Source: Dioszegia crocea
Taxonomy: Eukaryota > Basidiomycota > Tremellomycetes > Tremellales > Bulleribasidiaceae
Reading direction: 5' to 3'
Assembly (NCBI GenBank): GCA_001600615.1
Contig: BCKK01000003.1
Coordinates: 428,893 to 492,892, forward strand
DNA length: 64,000 bases
Shown here: piece after piece, positions 10,002 through 22,584 of the stretch
Numbering within the stretch: the stretch's first letter is position 1
Layout: each line of letters opens with the position of its first letter
The notes under the pieces: model-generated
Databases searched by the model: none
The model's input: the letters and a program-made list of their open reading frames with translations, nothing else
What the model was told of the DNA's origin: nothing
Position numbers and translations under genes: made by a program

Positions 10002-13000
10002 GTATGTCATCCTTTCTCCTTTTTGCCTCATGCCAGTCCCTCGATATATTGGACTTCTGGCTGACATCTTCTCAGCCTGTCCAGTCGGACAATCAAGGTT
10101 CTCTTATCCTCATCTCCGCAGTCGAGACCCCTTCCACTCGGCCCACCTCTACCATCAAATCTTCGGACGAGCCGACCGACCTGCTTACACCCACTCTGGC
10201 CACAGTGGCTTCCACTACCTCCCCTAACTCCCTCGAACTCCTATCCGGTACTCCTACCCCTATTCTCCAACGTTCCATTTCTCCGACCGAGACCATCACC
10301 ATATCCGAGGCTGTTGATTTGCTTTTGGGCCCCGTGCCTCAATCCCGTCAGGCTGAGTCCTCGATCGGTCATCAGGCCGGTAACGTCGGTCTATCCACCG
10401 CGATCCAGACTACCTCTCCCCCGCCCGCCCAACCATTATCCGAATTCGGCGCTCCTTGTCTTACCCAACTGCCTACCGTTGTCAGCCCTCTCAACGCGAG
10501 TTGCGATCAACACTCTTCCCTCAGCACCGAAGATAGCGATATCGACTCGGGCAGCATCAGCGGCCTATCTGCTCAGTCTGACTCATCTCAGAAAACAGAG
10601 AAGGCTGTCTCGGCCGTCACTCTCGTTGACGGCGGCTCGAATGAGCAGGCGGGAGCCAAGACCAGCCTAGATTAGGGTGAAGGCAAGGTCAAGGGTGAAG
10701 AAGAGCCGGAGCATGTGTGGCTCGCTGGTGAGTTGTCTTGATCGCGATGTAACGCGTTCCTGTGCTGACCAACTTAGAACGTCTGAAGCAGTACAAAACG
10801 CTAGCTCAGGCACCGACTACGAAAGAGCGTACTACCGACGAGTTCCCTCAGGCCGCTCAAGCATCTACCGAGCCTTCCAGCCCGCCGACTATCGTCAGTC
10901 CTATCGAGAAGCGTACGACACACCCAAACATCCGATCTCAAACAGACATCGACAGGATGAGCAAGTCCCAGCGTAAGAAGTACAAGGCAGGGCTTGCTCT
11001 GGCCTTAATGGAAGAGACCAAAGCCAATGCCGATTGCGAAGCTGCCACCTCTTCCTCTCCAGCTCTGAACGAACCAGGAGCTTCCGAGTCGCCAGCGACC
11101 GATGATCCGACAGTGGTCACCAAAGTTGATCTCGCCTCTCAGATGAAGGACACCTTCCGCCTCCTCCACCTTTACCAAGAACAAGGCACCAGTGGTCTAA
11201 GTAAGTCGATCTTGAAACTTCCCTTGACCCTTGCTGATCCGACAGACGAAAAAATCTTGATTGATCAAGAGGATGTCGTTCGTCTTGCCAATACTTGCCA
11301 ACCTGGCGCCGCGCTCGACATCGACCGTATCGATTTCGCCAAGCTCGACGACTCCATTCTTCATATCAGAGGAGTCTATGGCGATCGCGAAAGGCTTGTC
11401 GAGTATTTGGTGGACTTGGGCGCCGTTGATGAGTCTCTGTAAGTCTTCGTCTACTTCGACGTCTCATTACCGGGCTGACTCGATACAGAAGTCAAGATCT
11501 GCTCAATTCGGACGAGACCAACCCGAATAGAGCATCCATGCGATGTGGTCTCTATTTGGTCAAGCTGCCTTCAGACCAAGCCGTCATCTTCTTCTGGCCG
11601 GAGCAGATGACCTGGGACAGGGAGGCGACCAAAAATGTCGTCAGCAACAGAGTCACCTTCATGCGGTAAGTCTCTTCTCTGGTCAGATTACGCATCTTCA
11701 ATAAACTGATGCTTCTTAGATACCTATCGAAAGTCTCCGACCAGCTCTACTGCCTTATCGATAAGAAGCAGCTCAAAGACCTCGACTTCAAGATACCGGA
11801 CGCCGATCATGATGATTCGGACTCGAGTGACGATGAGATGGACGCTGTCGCGGATTTGTCGGTGCAGCGGGTCAGCGAAGCCCAAGAGGGTATCCGTCTC
11901 GACAATGAGAGGTCGAAACTCGTAAGTCTTCTCCTTCACCCGACTTGTACTAGCTGACGAATAGATGCACATCGGTCTCCCCACCCTATCATCACCCTTA
12001 CCGACCCATGTCACAGCCGATCTTCGGCCCAGGCTAGTCACTGGTCTGAAGAATCTCGGACTTATGACTGCTCGATATTGCGAAGCCAAGACGAAAGTCT
12101 ACCAGCACACGACAAGTCCATGGCGTACTATGCCCTCCAGAGCTTGATCGCGTGAGTTAGTCTCTTTCGCCACAGCAGATTCTCGATGGCTGACAACACA
12201 GGACTTCTGAGATCACCATTGGAGCTCAAATGCCAATGAACGAAATCGACCTGCTCATCCGCAGCGATTTACTCCAAGGCGTCAAATCTCCTCAGGCTCA
12301 ATGGTCGAAATTGAAGTCAGAGTCGGATGCTCGAGTTAACGACACTCACAAGTCTACATTACATCGACTTGCGACTGCTGCCGATGCGAATTCGCCAAAC
12401 TACAAAGCTGCCGCTGAGGTTTTCGCTGTTGGGTCGCTAGCCGAACGGTTTCCGTGAGTCATTTTCTAAACCCTGCTGTCCGGTCAGCCAGATGTAGGCC
12501 AATAGCTGATAGATAGATCATTCGCTGTGGATATTGCTATCCGGCCTGTGATGGTGGAGAAGAAACGTGAGTGCCAAACGGCTATCAAGGTCCTCAGCTG
12601 ACTGTTCTTCTCAGGCATTTCGAAGCTATCCAACAAGAACAGCGAAGTCGAATCACAAGCTATCCAGGCTTTGGACATCTGCGCCGATGCCCAGGCGTAC
12701 CTGCGGAAGGACTTTACCGAACCTCGATACCAGCGGGGTAAGAACTACATCCTCGAGGTCCTTCATATCCTCAACAAGCATCCCGACATGTCAAAGTCCG
12801 AACGCAATGACCTCTCACTCCAACTCACGATCGACATCAACGCCGATGATGAAGATGTCGGAGTATCGGCCGTTCACCCCGGGAAGGTGAAGTCGGCATG
12901 GCGGACACTGAAAGGCGTATTTGGTCTCGACACCGACGGGAAACTTGGCAAGTTGAGCCAAGAGTATCAGGACGACGCAAAGTTCATCCGCCGGCTGTCC

Positions 13001-16000
13001 GAGCTCGGGGGCACTCACCCCTGCCTTCAGCGGCCGGCCGAGGCTCTTATGAACATCGCGCGGGAGTCATTGCTCAATCGACGAGACGACATGATTCGCG
13101 AAGGCGGCATCTACCTTCACAAGGAGGCAGTCGAGGCCATCAAGCAGGAAGCAGCGGCCAACAAGGCGGAGTGTCAGCGCGTGGAGGATGGCAAGATTGC
13201 CAAGACGTACATCGCATGGTTGAACTCGGAGCTTCGTTCTGGTTCAGGCGATTCATACCCAAGGTGAGTACATTCCAATTGGACACTGGAATTTGGCTGA
13301 CTCAGCAGATCAATCGTCGTACTTCAAAACGTCCAAGAGATCTTCTCCGTTTACTCGGGAACGAGTGAGTACCAAGTTGAATAAGTGGCTGATAACCCAG
13401 AATTCAACGTGACATTCAAGGAAACCAAGGCTTCTCCGGCTTTGGTACAGTACGAAGTCCGTTTGCTGGGTGTAAACAGTACTCAACTTGTCAGTCAATA
13501 ATTTATGGGTCTAGTCTGGGCTGACACCGCAGAACCTGATGGTTGAAGAAGCTGTTGAGGCCCCACACAACCCCCAGTTGGACGTCATCTGTAAGTCCTT
13601 TAACTTTCCCATAAGTATTACCGGCTAATACCTCCAGGCGTCAATAGTCTGAAAGTCTACTTGGCCCCGCATCTGAGCATAAGGTGAGATTGACTCCCTC
13701 GTCCTGATGAATATCCTGACATTGCAGGTCATTTGTATATCTTGACGATCGACAGTCCACCTATATCATGGTTGTCGATGATCCCAAATCGTAAGCTCTC
13801 CAACCAGACCCTGACTAATCCCTCAGCGCCAAGTTGTGCATCTACCTTTCAACAGACCACAAAGCCACCCTTCACTTCGACAAAGCCGACCTTGAATCAG
13901 ACTACCTTGTCGCTGTTGATGTCAAGCGACGAGTGTTCGCTATCGTCTCTAGCCACAATGTGAGTGCTTCACGCCATTTCTACTTGTACATGGCTGATGA
14001 TACAGCGCACGATCTACAACTACAAGATCGCCCCTGACGGCCTCTCTTGCAAAGCCCAGCTTGAGATCGACATGAAGGACCGGTGCGCGCCGGACACTCG
14101 CTTCTTGAATGCTATATTCCTGGCAGATACAACCAAGCAAGAACTGGTATTGGTCGATTCGACCGGCCAGGCCAGAATTTTCAGTATGGCGTCTTTACAA
14201 TTCAGGTAAGTCGTCAGTCTTCTTGCTCCAATGAACTTCACTGACAAACAGACCACCCTCCGTCGCCCTACCCAATTTCGACCCGCGACACCTGCTCTCT
14301 ACCGTCGATGGTAGTGCCTTCCTGTCGACCTACAAAGATGGCGAGCAGGTCGGGCTTCGAGGCCACATGTCAACGTCTTTCGGGCAACAAGACGCACTCG
14401 ACGGTCACGCTCTCGACATCATTCTCTCCCCTTCAACCGATATCGCCGTCTTTGCTCCGGCGTCCTCCGGCCGCATGGTTTTGGTCTACCTCGACCCTGA
14501 AGCCCAAACTATCAGGTCCACTCGGCTCATCATATCGAATGAGGACGCCCAAGATCAACTCCTTCCCAATCGACGGACAAGATCCACGCCGATTTCTGCA
14601 GGGTCTACTCAAAGCCCTCTACTCGGCGTATTTGACGATATGTGGACTCGTTTCCCCGTCGTCGCTGCTATTGAGCGAGACAATCTGGACGCTTCCACCC
14701 GAGTCAAACCAGCCCTGACTTTGGTTGAACCTACTTCCGGCGCAATCAAGGTGTCCCAGTTTCAGGCGCATTGGAATATGGTGGTTGCAGTGAGTCATTC
14801 CTTTGGATGTTGTATTCTTTCGGCTGACTGTCCAGGACTTCAAAAAGCGAACCAATAAGCCCACAAATGGGACTATCGAGACTACTGTCCTGGGCGTGAG
14901 CAGTAACATCGCTCTCACGGATCAAGTATCTTCCTTCAAGCTTGGACAATTGCTGGTTGAGCTGTGCTGTCTCATTCCTCTCCATGTGGCAGTGGCTCGA
15001 GACCAGGCATTCATTCCAGTGAGTAGTCATTATAGAAATCCTTGGTCTAAGCTGACTTGACTCTACAGTTCACGCGAGGCGTAGACGATATTGAATGGGC
15101 TCGAAGTCTGCTGGGCGAGACTGTCGAAGCGATTGCGGCGTCGATTTCTTTAGGCTGGTATGAGGCGATTCTCGGCCAATACTATCGACACAAGGTAGGC
15201 GTGGTTCCCTTATTGCTCAAAGCTGTGGCTGATTTCCTATAGCCACTTCGGGTGATCAGTAGCCTTGGCAATCAGTCTGTAGGCAAGGTGAGCGGATTCC
15301 GATCGACCGATACTCGAATACAAGCTGATGACATCAGAGCTACATGTTGAATCACATTGCCGGGAGCAGCTTTGCAGGAGCGGCGGGTCGGACTACCGAG
15401 GTATGTGATCGTAGCTAGCAACCTCGTGAATTAATACTGACATTCCAGGGTGTCTGGATGGCAGTAGCCCCAACCAAAGAGTGCATCCACGTACTGCTCG
15501 ATTTTGAGGGTGTCAACTCGCCGGAACGTAGTCGTGAGTATAGTCTTCATGGCCTGTACCCAATAATCTGCTAACTTCTGCAGTCCAAGAGGACATGTTC
15601 CTCGTTCTGTTTAACGCTGCCCTGTCCAATATGGTCCTCGTAAGTCTTTTGTCCGAGCATGACGTGACAGATTGCTAATGTACAGTTCCGTAATCACCTC
15701 GATGTCGGCCGAGACCTACTCAAGTTGTTCGAAGCATACAAGAGCTCTGCCACCTACTTCGATCCCGATGCCAATCCAGGGCTCTTCAATGGCAAGCTCG
15801 TCATGATCATCAAGGATGTTCTGCGCAATGATGGTCCAGGAGCCTGTACCGAGTAAGTCACTTCCCGACGTCTGTATGGTGATTGTCGAGCTGATATACC
15901 CAGATTCAAGCAGAAATTCCAGGAAATGATAGTGGCGGATGGGGATAAGAATTTCCTCACCCGTTTACATCGTAAGCAGATGAAGATTGGTAAGTTTATC

Positions 16001-19000
16001 GAATTGTTGTCGTCGGATTAGCGCTGACGTATCAGTACCCTGGCCCGTCATCCAAGATCCGAGGTTTTGTAAGTCTTCGCTGACAGTGGTGAAGCTGTGC
16101 TGATCTATAGACTTTCATTTCGACAGACACATCGTTAAAGATCTGCAAAGCATGGAGCCGACCTGGAAGACCGCTGGTCAATTCGTCGACACGCTGAAGC
16201 TGCTGGAGGCCAAGCTTAAGGTGAACTCAGGTTTGAGGTGATAGCTGATGATCAGGCAACGGATTGGACACCCCTCGATTCTGGTCTTGTATCTCAACGA
16301 ATCAAACTTCTGAAATACGTCCTACCGGTTGCCATTGCCAAGGGTACCAGTGATGAAGACCGATTAGAGCCCCTCACTGTACGTCCTTCTCAATCCAGTT
16401 TGTCGCTCAAAAGCTGATCTGAGCAGGAAATCGCCAGTGCCTACCCTATCATCATCGTTGGCCAGCATCATTTCGACTGTATCACTTTCAATGACAAATC
16501 TCCTACCGCATCATTCGACAACATGTATCAACAATACCTACGCCTTCACCCTCGATCTACATCCGATCACGAATGGAAATCTGGCTTCTTGGCCGATATC
16601 TCGACAGCTCTCGAACGGCGCATCACCCTAGTCACTCAATGGGCAGAGACCAATATCCAGTCACTCTCCCAAGACCATAGCGATGTCATCCAGTGGCGAG
16701 CGGACGTCAAGCACGCCGTGGATCGTCTGAGACAGAGTTACCGGACTTGCTCGCAGTCGTGCAACGAATGTGAAATTCCTTGTCTGCTCCTCTCGGCACA
16801 TGATGGCGAACACGACTGCCGCACCGACCATAAATGCGATCAGAAGTGCGGGTATGATGATGAGCACAAGTGCGCCTCACCTCCTTGTAACCTTCGGTGA
16901 GTTTACTTGAACTTGCCCGAATTCCCAAGCTGACAATTAGGGCTATGCACCAAAGTCGACATGTCTGTAATCCTAAAGTACACACCTGCTCCGTGCCTTG
17001 CGCCATGGAGAAGAGTTGCAAGTCAACATGCACCAGTGTGAGTCAAGATCTCTGCCGTCGACTATGTTCTTCCAGATGCTGACCTGAGCAGACCAGAGAT
17101 CATCCAGCTGAAAATGGGCACATCTGCTCAGCCAAGATTCACATCTGCGACCTCAAGTGCGACTTTGACAATGGCGAAGGTCACAAGTGCGGCGGACGGT
17201 GTACTTTGAAGCTGTGAGTTGCTTTCTTTTCCCGGTACCATCGAGACGAGCTGACTCCTCAGTGATGAGCCACACCCTCGACACGAATGCATCAACCGGT
17301 CATGCTCGATGGTCTGTGCTCTCTGCCCTCGTATGTGCAGCCAGAATGACCATTTCCACGGAATGGAAACTGGTGCAATCCATCTTTGCGGGTGAGTCTA
17401 GAGTCTTGATAGTTATATTCGGTCTTGAGCTGATAGTACAGGCAAGGTAAAGTATCATGGCCTTGAGGGAGAGACCGGTAAGCTAATTTGTCAGATCACG
17501 CTTGCAAGCAGGATTGCGAGCACAAGGGAATCTGCGAGATCGCACCGCATCCGTCATCCGTCCAGACTATGTTCCAAGGTGCGAAATTTGGAATTCCTTT
17601 GCTATTGTATCGACGCTGACGTACAGGGACCCGATCGACTTATCAGTACACCAAGTTCTCTCAATTGGCCAAGCGTCTCAAATGCGTCAAAAAGATCCCA
17701 GCGGGTAAACTCAATCATCATGGTCAGTACGAGATATAGTTTTCTGATGAAGACCGTCAGCTAATCTTCGCAGGCGATCATTCACATCACGTTGGCAAAA
17801 AGCGCCACCACTTCTGTGATCAGAAATGCCCATCTTGCCAGTAAGTCTCCCACCCTTTGAGTCTGCAAGGGCGTCCGAGCTGATTAACCAGGTACTATTG
17901 CAGGTTGCCCTTTGGTCAGTAGCTCTGATACAAATGATTCGGAAGCTGACTCGCAGGCCATCCTCAGTCAGAGCACGACACTAGCCATGGGAGTATGACC
18001 GCGACGAGATGGTCAATCGAGGACGGGGAGGAGATCCGAGTCGGAGCGCACACCTTTGCTCAAGGGGATGAGGGGGCGCCTATGCTGTGCGATAAGGTGT
18101 GCTCTGGTCAGGGCAGAGTGAGTTTCTGGCTTCATCATCATTGGGGACCAGAGAAGTAAGCTGATCCAACAGCATACACATATCGTTGAGTGCCACAGTC
18201 ACGATGTGAACACCTGCGGCCAGGACGAGGAGGATCTGGAGCATATCCACAAGAGGATCTCTCCTCACCCTGATCGACCGAAAGGTGGGTCATATTTAGA
18301 TGTCAAGTGCTGATGTACCAAGATGCTATAACTCACAAGCTGCACTTTCAGCAGATGGGTTGGAAGGTGAGTCCGCTTTACTGCAGAATTGCCGCACTGC
18401 TGACAGTGCAGGATCCCTACACTCGGCAACAACAAGATGAATTCAAGCTCTGTGATCACGTTTGTGCTGGTGAGCTGTTTTCCCTCTGAGGAACCGAGTA
18501 TCAATTAGCTGATTTGGCAATAGGTGTTGAGCATCACGCCGGCAAAGCGTCTCACTGTATCCGCCCAATGTCTCATGCGGAAGATTACCAAGGAAACATT
18601 CCTCAGGATGGGTACATGGGCGATCATGGTCATGTCTACGAGTGCAAGTACCCTTGGAGCAGCGGTCGAGCATCCCATATGTGCGTATTCTCACCTGAGC
18701 TCCTAATCAGTCATCCTGCTGATGGTACAGTATCTTTGTCCTGGATCGGTGAGCCTTTAGATCATACCGATGTGCCGGACCAATTGCTGATACGTAGTTC
18801 TGGCACAATGGCTTCACATGACCGGAAACCTAAGCGAGATGGACCGGGCTACTCGACAATCGCGCCCAGGGCAAACAACAGGTACGGCTCGATGCTGTCA
18901 GCATGTCATAGGTGATTTTCTTCCTTTTTCTCGTAACCTCTTCAATTCAGTCATGCTGACCAGTGCTCAGGTTCTGGACCTCTCGCCAAATCACTATTGA

Positions 19001-19686
19001 TTCTCTCGGACCCAATGCTGGTCGTGGAGACACTTACTCCATCATCCTCTTCAACGAACAGCCCCTCTTGCTCGTCGAAAATGACGTCGATCTCAAACCC
19101 AATGATCTTCTCGCCAAATGTCTGCAATACTCGGCCGCTGGCGGCGCGGACGTGGCCTCTGCGCTCGAACGGGCCCAGGAAGTCATGCTGGCAAATGTGA
19201 GTGCGCTTGACCGACACCAGAATCTTCGGCTGACGTCTGCAGTGGGATGATGATAATATACCGGTCGTAATCTTCCTCAGTGATGGAGATTTCGCATTTT
19301 CAGAAGAAGAACTTTATCCGATCTGCAGGATGGCATCCGCTAAACGGTGAGTCGTCCATCTCAGCATTGTGATCGTCAACACGGACTCCGCTGACTTTGC
19401 CTCAGTATACCCTTGAACCTGCATGCCGTCTCGTTCGGTCCAAATGAGACATCATACTCGCTCCGCAGAATGGTAGATACTAGTCAGCATTTCTACCACG
19501 CTTCTCCAAAGTGAGTCTCCGACATTCACTGTCCATAGCCAGGCTGACCCTTCCAGGGACTCCCGGAACGATCCAGGAAATGGCTGCAGCTTCTCAACTT
19601 CCCTCGATACTGTCCAGATCGATACGGTATTTTCCGGATCCGCCGAAACGCTACAGAAACCCAGGGGTTCTTTGGTCGTGGTATGA
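9580..19686 (+). CDS. Giant GBP/VLIG-like GTPase with Cys/His-rich region and C-terminal vWA domain (frame lesions near 5' end)
   Basis: More than 30 exons; my estimate is 2,400-2,600 residues. The start is uncertain: ATG 9580 (MDRADPYLSSLNK) splices in phase into microexons 9712-10001. Next come a Ser/Thr/Pro-rich segment, a conserved region (RCGLYLVKLPSDQ, FFWPEQMTWD, NRVTFMRYLSKVSDQLYCLI), helical and possibly beta-propeller-like segments (about 12.2-14.8 kb), and a GTPase. Its P-loop SLGNQSVGK|S is split by an intron after K (15243-15287), followed by GRTTEGVW, LLDFEGVNSPE (G3) and LVMIIKDV (G4-like). Then a Cys/His-rich region (16.7-18.5 kb: CDQKCGYDDEHKC, CSVPCAMEKSCKSTC) and a vWA domain with MIDAS IFVLDRSGTM (18731 on) and VVIFLSDGDF, ending at TGA 19684-19686. 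I recall uncharacterised Agaricomycete proteins with this order. An in-frame TAG (10673-10675) and a frame break near 12106 suggest decay, errors or a gene boundary. Confidence 0.65.
10673..10675 (+). other. In-frame TAG inside an otherwise open exon of the giant gene
   Basis: The exon starting at 10076 is open for 199 codons and then meets TAG. The same frame continues GGT GAA GGC AAG (GEGKVKGEEEPEHVWLA) to a good donor at 10727-10728. It joins in phase to the next exon at 10778 (ERLKQYKTLAQ). I found no in-frame intron that would remove the stop. It is either a nonsense mutation, a sequencing error, stop readthrough, or the end of one gene with another starting downstream. Confidence 0.6.
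12106..12110 (+). other. Apparent two-base (AC) frame discontinuity in the giant gene
   Basis: Upstream the frame reads RYCEAKTKVYQH. Downstream the only frame that splices correctly reads DKSMAYYALQSLIA and joins TSEITIGAQMP. The join lies in CAGCACACGAC, where removing one AC restores YQHDKS. Without it, the upstream frame stops within 13 codons. Confidence 0.55.
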
Positions 19687-20058
19687 TGAGAGAATAAGGT
19701 GGGATTGATATCCAGGATGAGAAGGAAGCATGGAATTGAGGTGGAAATCCGATGTGTTAATTAGCTTTAGGGGGTTTCGGATCTTAGGGAGTGCAGTTGG
19801 GATTCTTGGGGTTTTGAATAGCCTAGTTTGTTTAGATGACTGAATGTATATGATAAACCTGTACGTCGATGGGATTAATCATAGGAGATAGATCAGCAAG
19901 GAAAGAGCCAGAGAGACCGGAAGGGAGGTAGCGGTGACGCTTGCCTTGCTTGAAGTATATTGGACCTTCGGCGCCAGCGCAACTTTCAAACTTGATGCCA
20001 TCTCGCTCAACGTCAACTACTCGAATCCGACTGTCCATCCACCTCGCTATAGATGAAC
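19687..20058. other. Convergent intergenic region after the giant gene
   Basis: This is the 3' flank shared by the giant gene and the second MAPEG gene. A minus-strand frame at 19832-20170 overlaps the last MAPEG exon in another frame and is a shadow. I see nothing else here. Confidence 0.5.
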
Positions 20059-21063
20059 CTAGTACAAGACCCGACCAGCCTCGCTGAAGAGCGCAAAGCA
20101 AGCCAAGATGGAGGCGACGTAAGAAACGGATCGCAAGTTGGCCATGGTAGCTACGAAAATTAGCATACATTCCATATCCTGCAAATCCGAAATGAAGGGG
20201 TTTCTATATTCTGAAGTCGGGCGGACAGGGGTAAGGGTAAGGGGTAGAGTGACGGGGGAGACTTACGGGTGGTACCGTTAATGTAGAAGTGAATGTAAGC
20301 GCCTCGTGCAGCGAACCAGAAGAGGACGGTGTTGTTTAGGAAACGAGGAGTGAGGCGGGCGTAGTTACCGGCGAGCTAGAAGATTAGCACGAGATCATAT
20401 AGGAGATTGAGGAAGAAGAGGTTGAGGGATTCAGAGTGCGGGATTGAGGATAGAGAAGGAGGTGCAAGTCAGGCAAATGAGTGGATTTGAGGATCACTTT
20501 GATGAGATCAGAGTAAAGTCCGCTCCTCGTAACTACGCCGCCCTCTTTTACGGCTTGAGGACCCTTCGATACGATAACCCTTTCCAAAACCAGACTTCAA
20601 ACTCACGACAGCAGCGGCAAAGTAAGGCAGGGTGGTGTGCGAGTTATCGTTCGCTCCCTCGGCCTTGAGGAATCGCTCAGCCATAAAGGGGCTCAGCTTG
20701 GCCTTCTTGATACCCTCCGATCGGTTCTGTCCTGGGAGCTAAAAAAGTGTCAGCTGTGGAACCCCTCTGTCAGACGAAAACGACTTACGAGATTGTCCCA
20801 AACGGGAGTTCCGGGAGCTCGCTCTTTCTGTCGTCAGCTGATGTCGATTCTGAGACATACGTTGAAGAGAGCAACAGCGTAGAAGTGGGGCACCATGCTG
20901 TGGCGCGTCAGCAAAAATCTCCACATCTAAGACCGCGGAGCTGAAGGCATTGGGCCAATCGAAACATAGCCCCCCGCGTGCGGCTATAAACTTACGCCAA
21001 GACCCATCCTGCCGGGATGGCGAAGAGGGAGTAGTTGTGTGTGTGGAGACCGGCGAAAGACAT
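20059..21063 (-). CDS. MAPEG-family integral membrane protein (copy 2)
   Basis: Spliced from about six exons. It starts with ATG at 21063 (MSFAGLHTHNYSLFAIPAGW) and ends SEAGRVLY before TAG at 20059. Conserved MAPEG features are VLAMVPHFYAVALFN, then ERAPGTPVWDNL, a mid-protein AERFLKAEGANDNSHTTLPY (the family's R-A-E-x-A/N region before the second helix) and LFWFAARGAYIHFYINGT. Four hydrophobic helices are expected, as in microsomal GST/FLAP-like proteins. This copy matches the family better than copy 1, which lacks the clear RAE motif. Both copies lie on the minus strand, one on either side of the microexon/giant-GTPase locus. Function is inferred from family only. Confidence 0.8.
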
Positions 21064-21310
21064 TGTAGATGCTAGTTGGAGAAGGTAGGTAAGGGATGGT
21101 ATAGGCTGACAAGAGAGTAGAGAGGAAGGAGATGAATGGGAGGAAGGAGACGATCGGGGTGGTTCAATGTGGCATTACGAGAGCGAGATGACGTCACATC
21201 CAAGGGGCTGGGTGCCACTTTCGGATATCCCCGGCGTATCTCCGACGGCTGTGGGAGATTGGGTGAGATTTTGAGATTTTGGCTGTAACTACAGTATACA
21301 TCTATACATA

Positions 21311-21954
21311 ATGCTACCCCTCATATCCCGCCCTACCCTCGCTTCTACATCCCGCCTAGTGATCACCATCACCCGCTGCGCCTCCCAATCAGCCGGATCA
21401 AACCCCCATCTCGCCCTCCCTAGCGATACCCGAACAGACACCATCCGTCAGACTCTCTACCCCTCCACCGCGCACCGCCCATCCTCTGCATCACCTACTG
21501 GCGCGTACCACCCACAATACGCTGAGCGCGTCGAAGCTGTAATCGGAGACGCAGAGGCACACGAGACGATCGAGCGGGCGTGGAAATTGTTCCAAAGGGA
21601 AAAGAGGGCAAAGCAGCAAGAGGTCTTAGGGGCGAAATGGGCCATGATGGTTAAGGCGTGTGAAGAGCTGGATGCTGTGACTGGAGGAGAAGGAGGAGGG
21701 GCGCAGAGATATGTTTATGAGCGGGCGATGTCGAGGCCTAGTTTCAGCCCCGGAGAGGATGCCAAGGGGAAGAAGGGGAGTGAGGCGAGGTTCTTGGAGG
21801 TTAGGCTGGAAGGGATGGTTCCGAGGGAAGCGTGGGTCCCGACGGAGACTAGGGGTAAAGGGTGGAATTATGAGTGGAAGAGACCGGGAAGTGGGAAGGA
21901 GGTGAGTTGCGATCGCCTCGAGAACGGTCGAATATCAGCTGATGGGTATAGTGA
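21311..21954 (+). CDS. MRPL28: Mitochondrial large ribosomal subunit protein mL40 (Mrpl28)
   Basis: The ATG at 21311 opens an N-terminus (MLPLISRPTLASTSRLVITI) rich in R and S without acids, typical of a mitochondrial presequence. The mature part contains YAERVEAVIGDAEAHETIER, then AWKLFQREKRAKQQEVLGAK, then WAMMVKACEELDAV, the helical signature of mL40. The coding exon ends at ...RPGSGKE. A GTGAGT donor at 21901 and a GCTGAT...TATAG acceptor lead directly to TGA at 21952-21954, so the final coding exon would contain only the stop codon. Unspliced reading would add an unrelated tail running into the next gene, which is unlikely. The gene diverges from MAPEG copy 2 across about 250 bases. Confidence 0.72.
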
Positions 21955-22134
21955 GACATCTAGGTTTTGGGTATTTTGGTTCGGTGGCAGCGCATGTATC
22001 GCAACCGCTAGCAGACTGTTCAATTCCTCTTGGAAGCAGGTATATTATCCGGCTATTCTCTACTCATCCAAATGGTCCTCTCGACAATCTTCACATGACG
22101 GATCCTTCCAATCGCCTCCCGCCTTGAAAAACAT

Positions 22135-22584
22135 CTACATATNCCCCANCCAAGCCACATCCGCCAGGCCCTGCGCCTCCTTAACGTCCTTGCCTTCCAA
22201 CACCGCCTTCAGATACACAATATCACAAACAGCCTGTCGATGATCTTTATGGCTGAGATTGGCAAGGGTGTTTTGCTGGAGATGTCAGCCAACTGCGAAG
22301 GGAATACGGTCGCTCGTTCTGGTGGAAAGGCAGGACGCATAAACAGTCAATGTAACTGACCAATCGGCACATTCTTTCCGCAATGACTGATTTGAAGCTT
22401 TCGGGCGATTCGACAAGGTGGATGTATTGCTCAGAGAGCACGTATGGCTTGGGGGAAGATCTGTGGAGTTAGCAGAAGACAGCTTGAAGGAGGAATAAGG
22501 TCTGATCTAGATGCGAAGGCAGGCTTACGAGTCATCAGCCATCTCGACTGAAGGGACAGATAGTGCGACTTGGTCGGTTGTCAT
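22135..22584 (-). CDS. Small conserved-looking hypothetical protein
   Basis: Three exons give about 98 residues, starting MTTDQVALSVPSVEMADDS at 22584. The rest is mostly alpha-helical in character: LSEQYIHLVESPESFKSVIA, then ERMCRL, then QNTLANLSHKDHRQAVCDIV, then YLKAVLEGKDVKEAQGLADV, with a stop at 22135. Splice sites are good and phases agree, so I believe the gene is real. I do not recognise the family. Two ambiguous bases (N) at 22143 and 22149 fall in the last five codons, so the C-terminus is uncertain. It converges on the mL40 gene. Confidence 0.6.
22143..22149. other. Ambiguous bases (two N) in the assembly
   Basis: The sequence has N at 22143 and 22149, within an AT/C-rich stretch overlapping the end of the small hypothetical gene. 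They show local low-quality consensus, which matters when judging nearby frame breaks. Confidence 0.95.
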
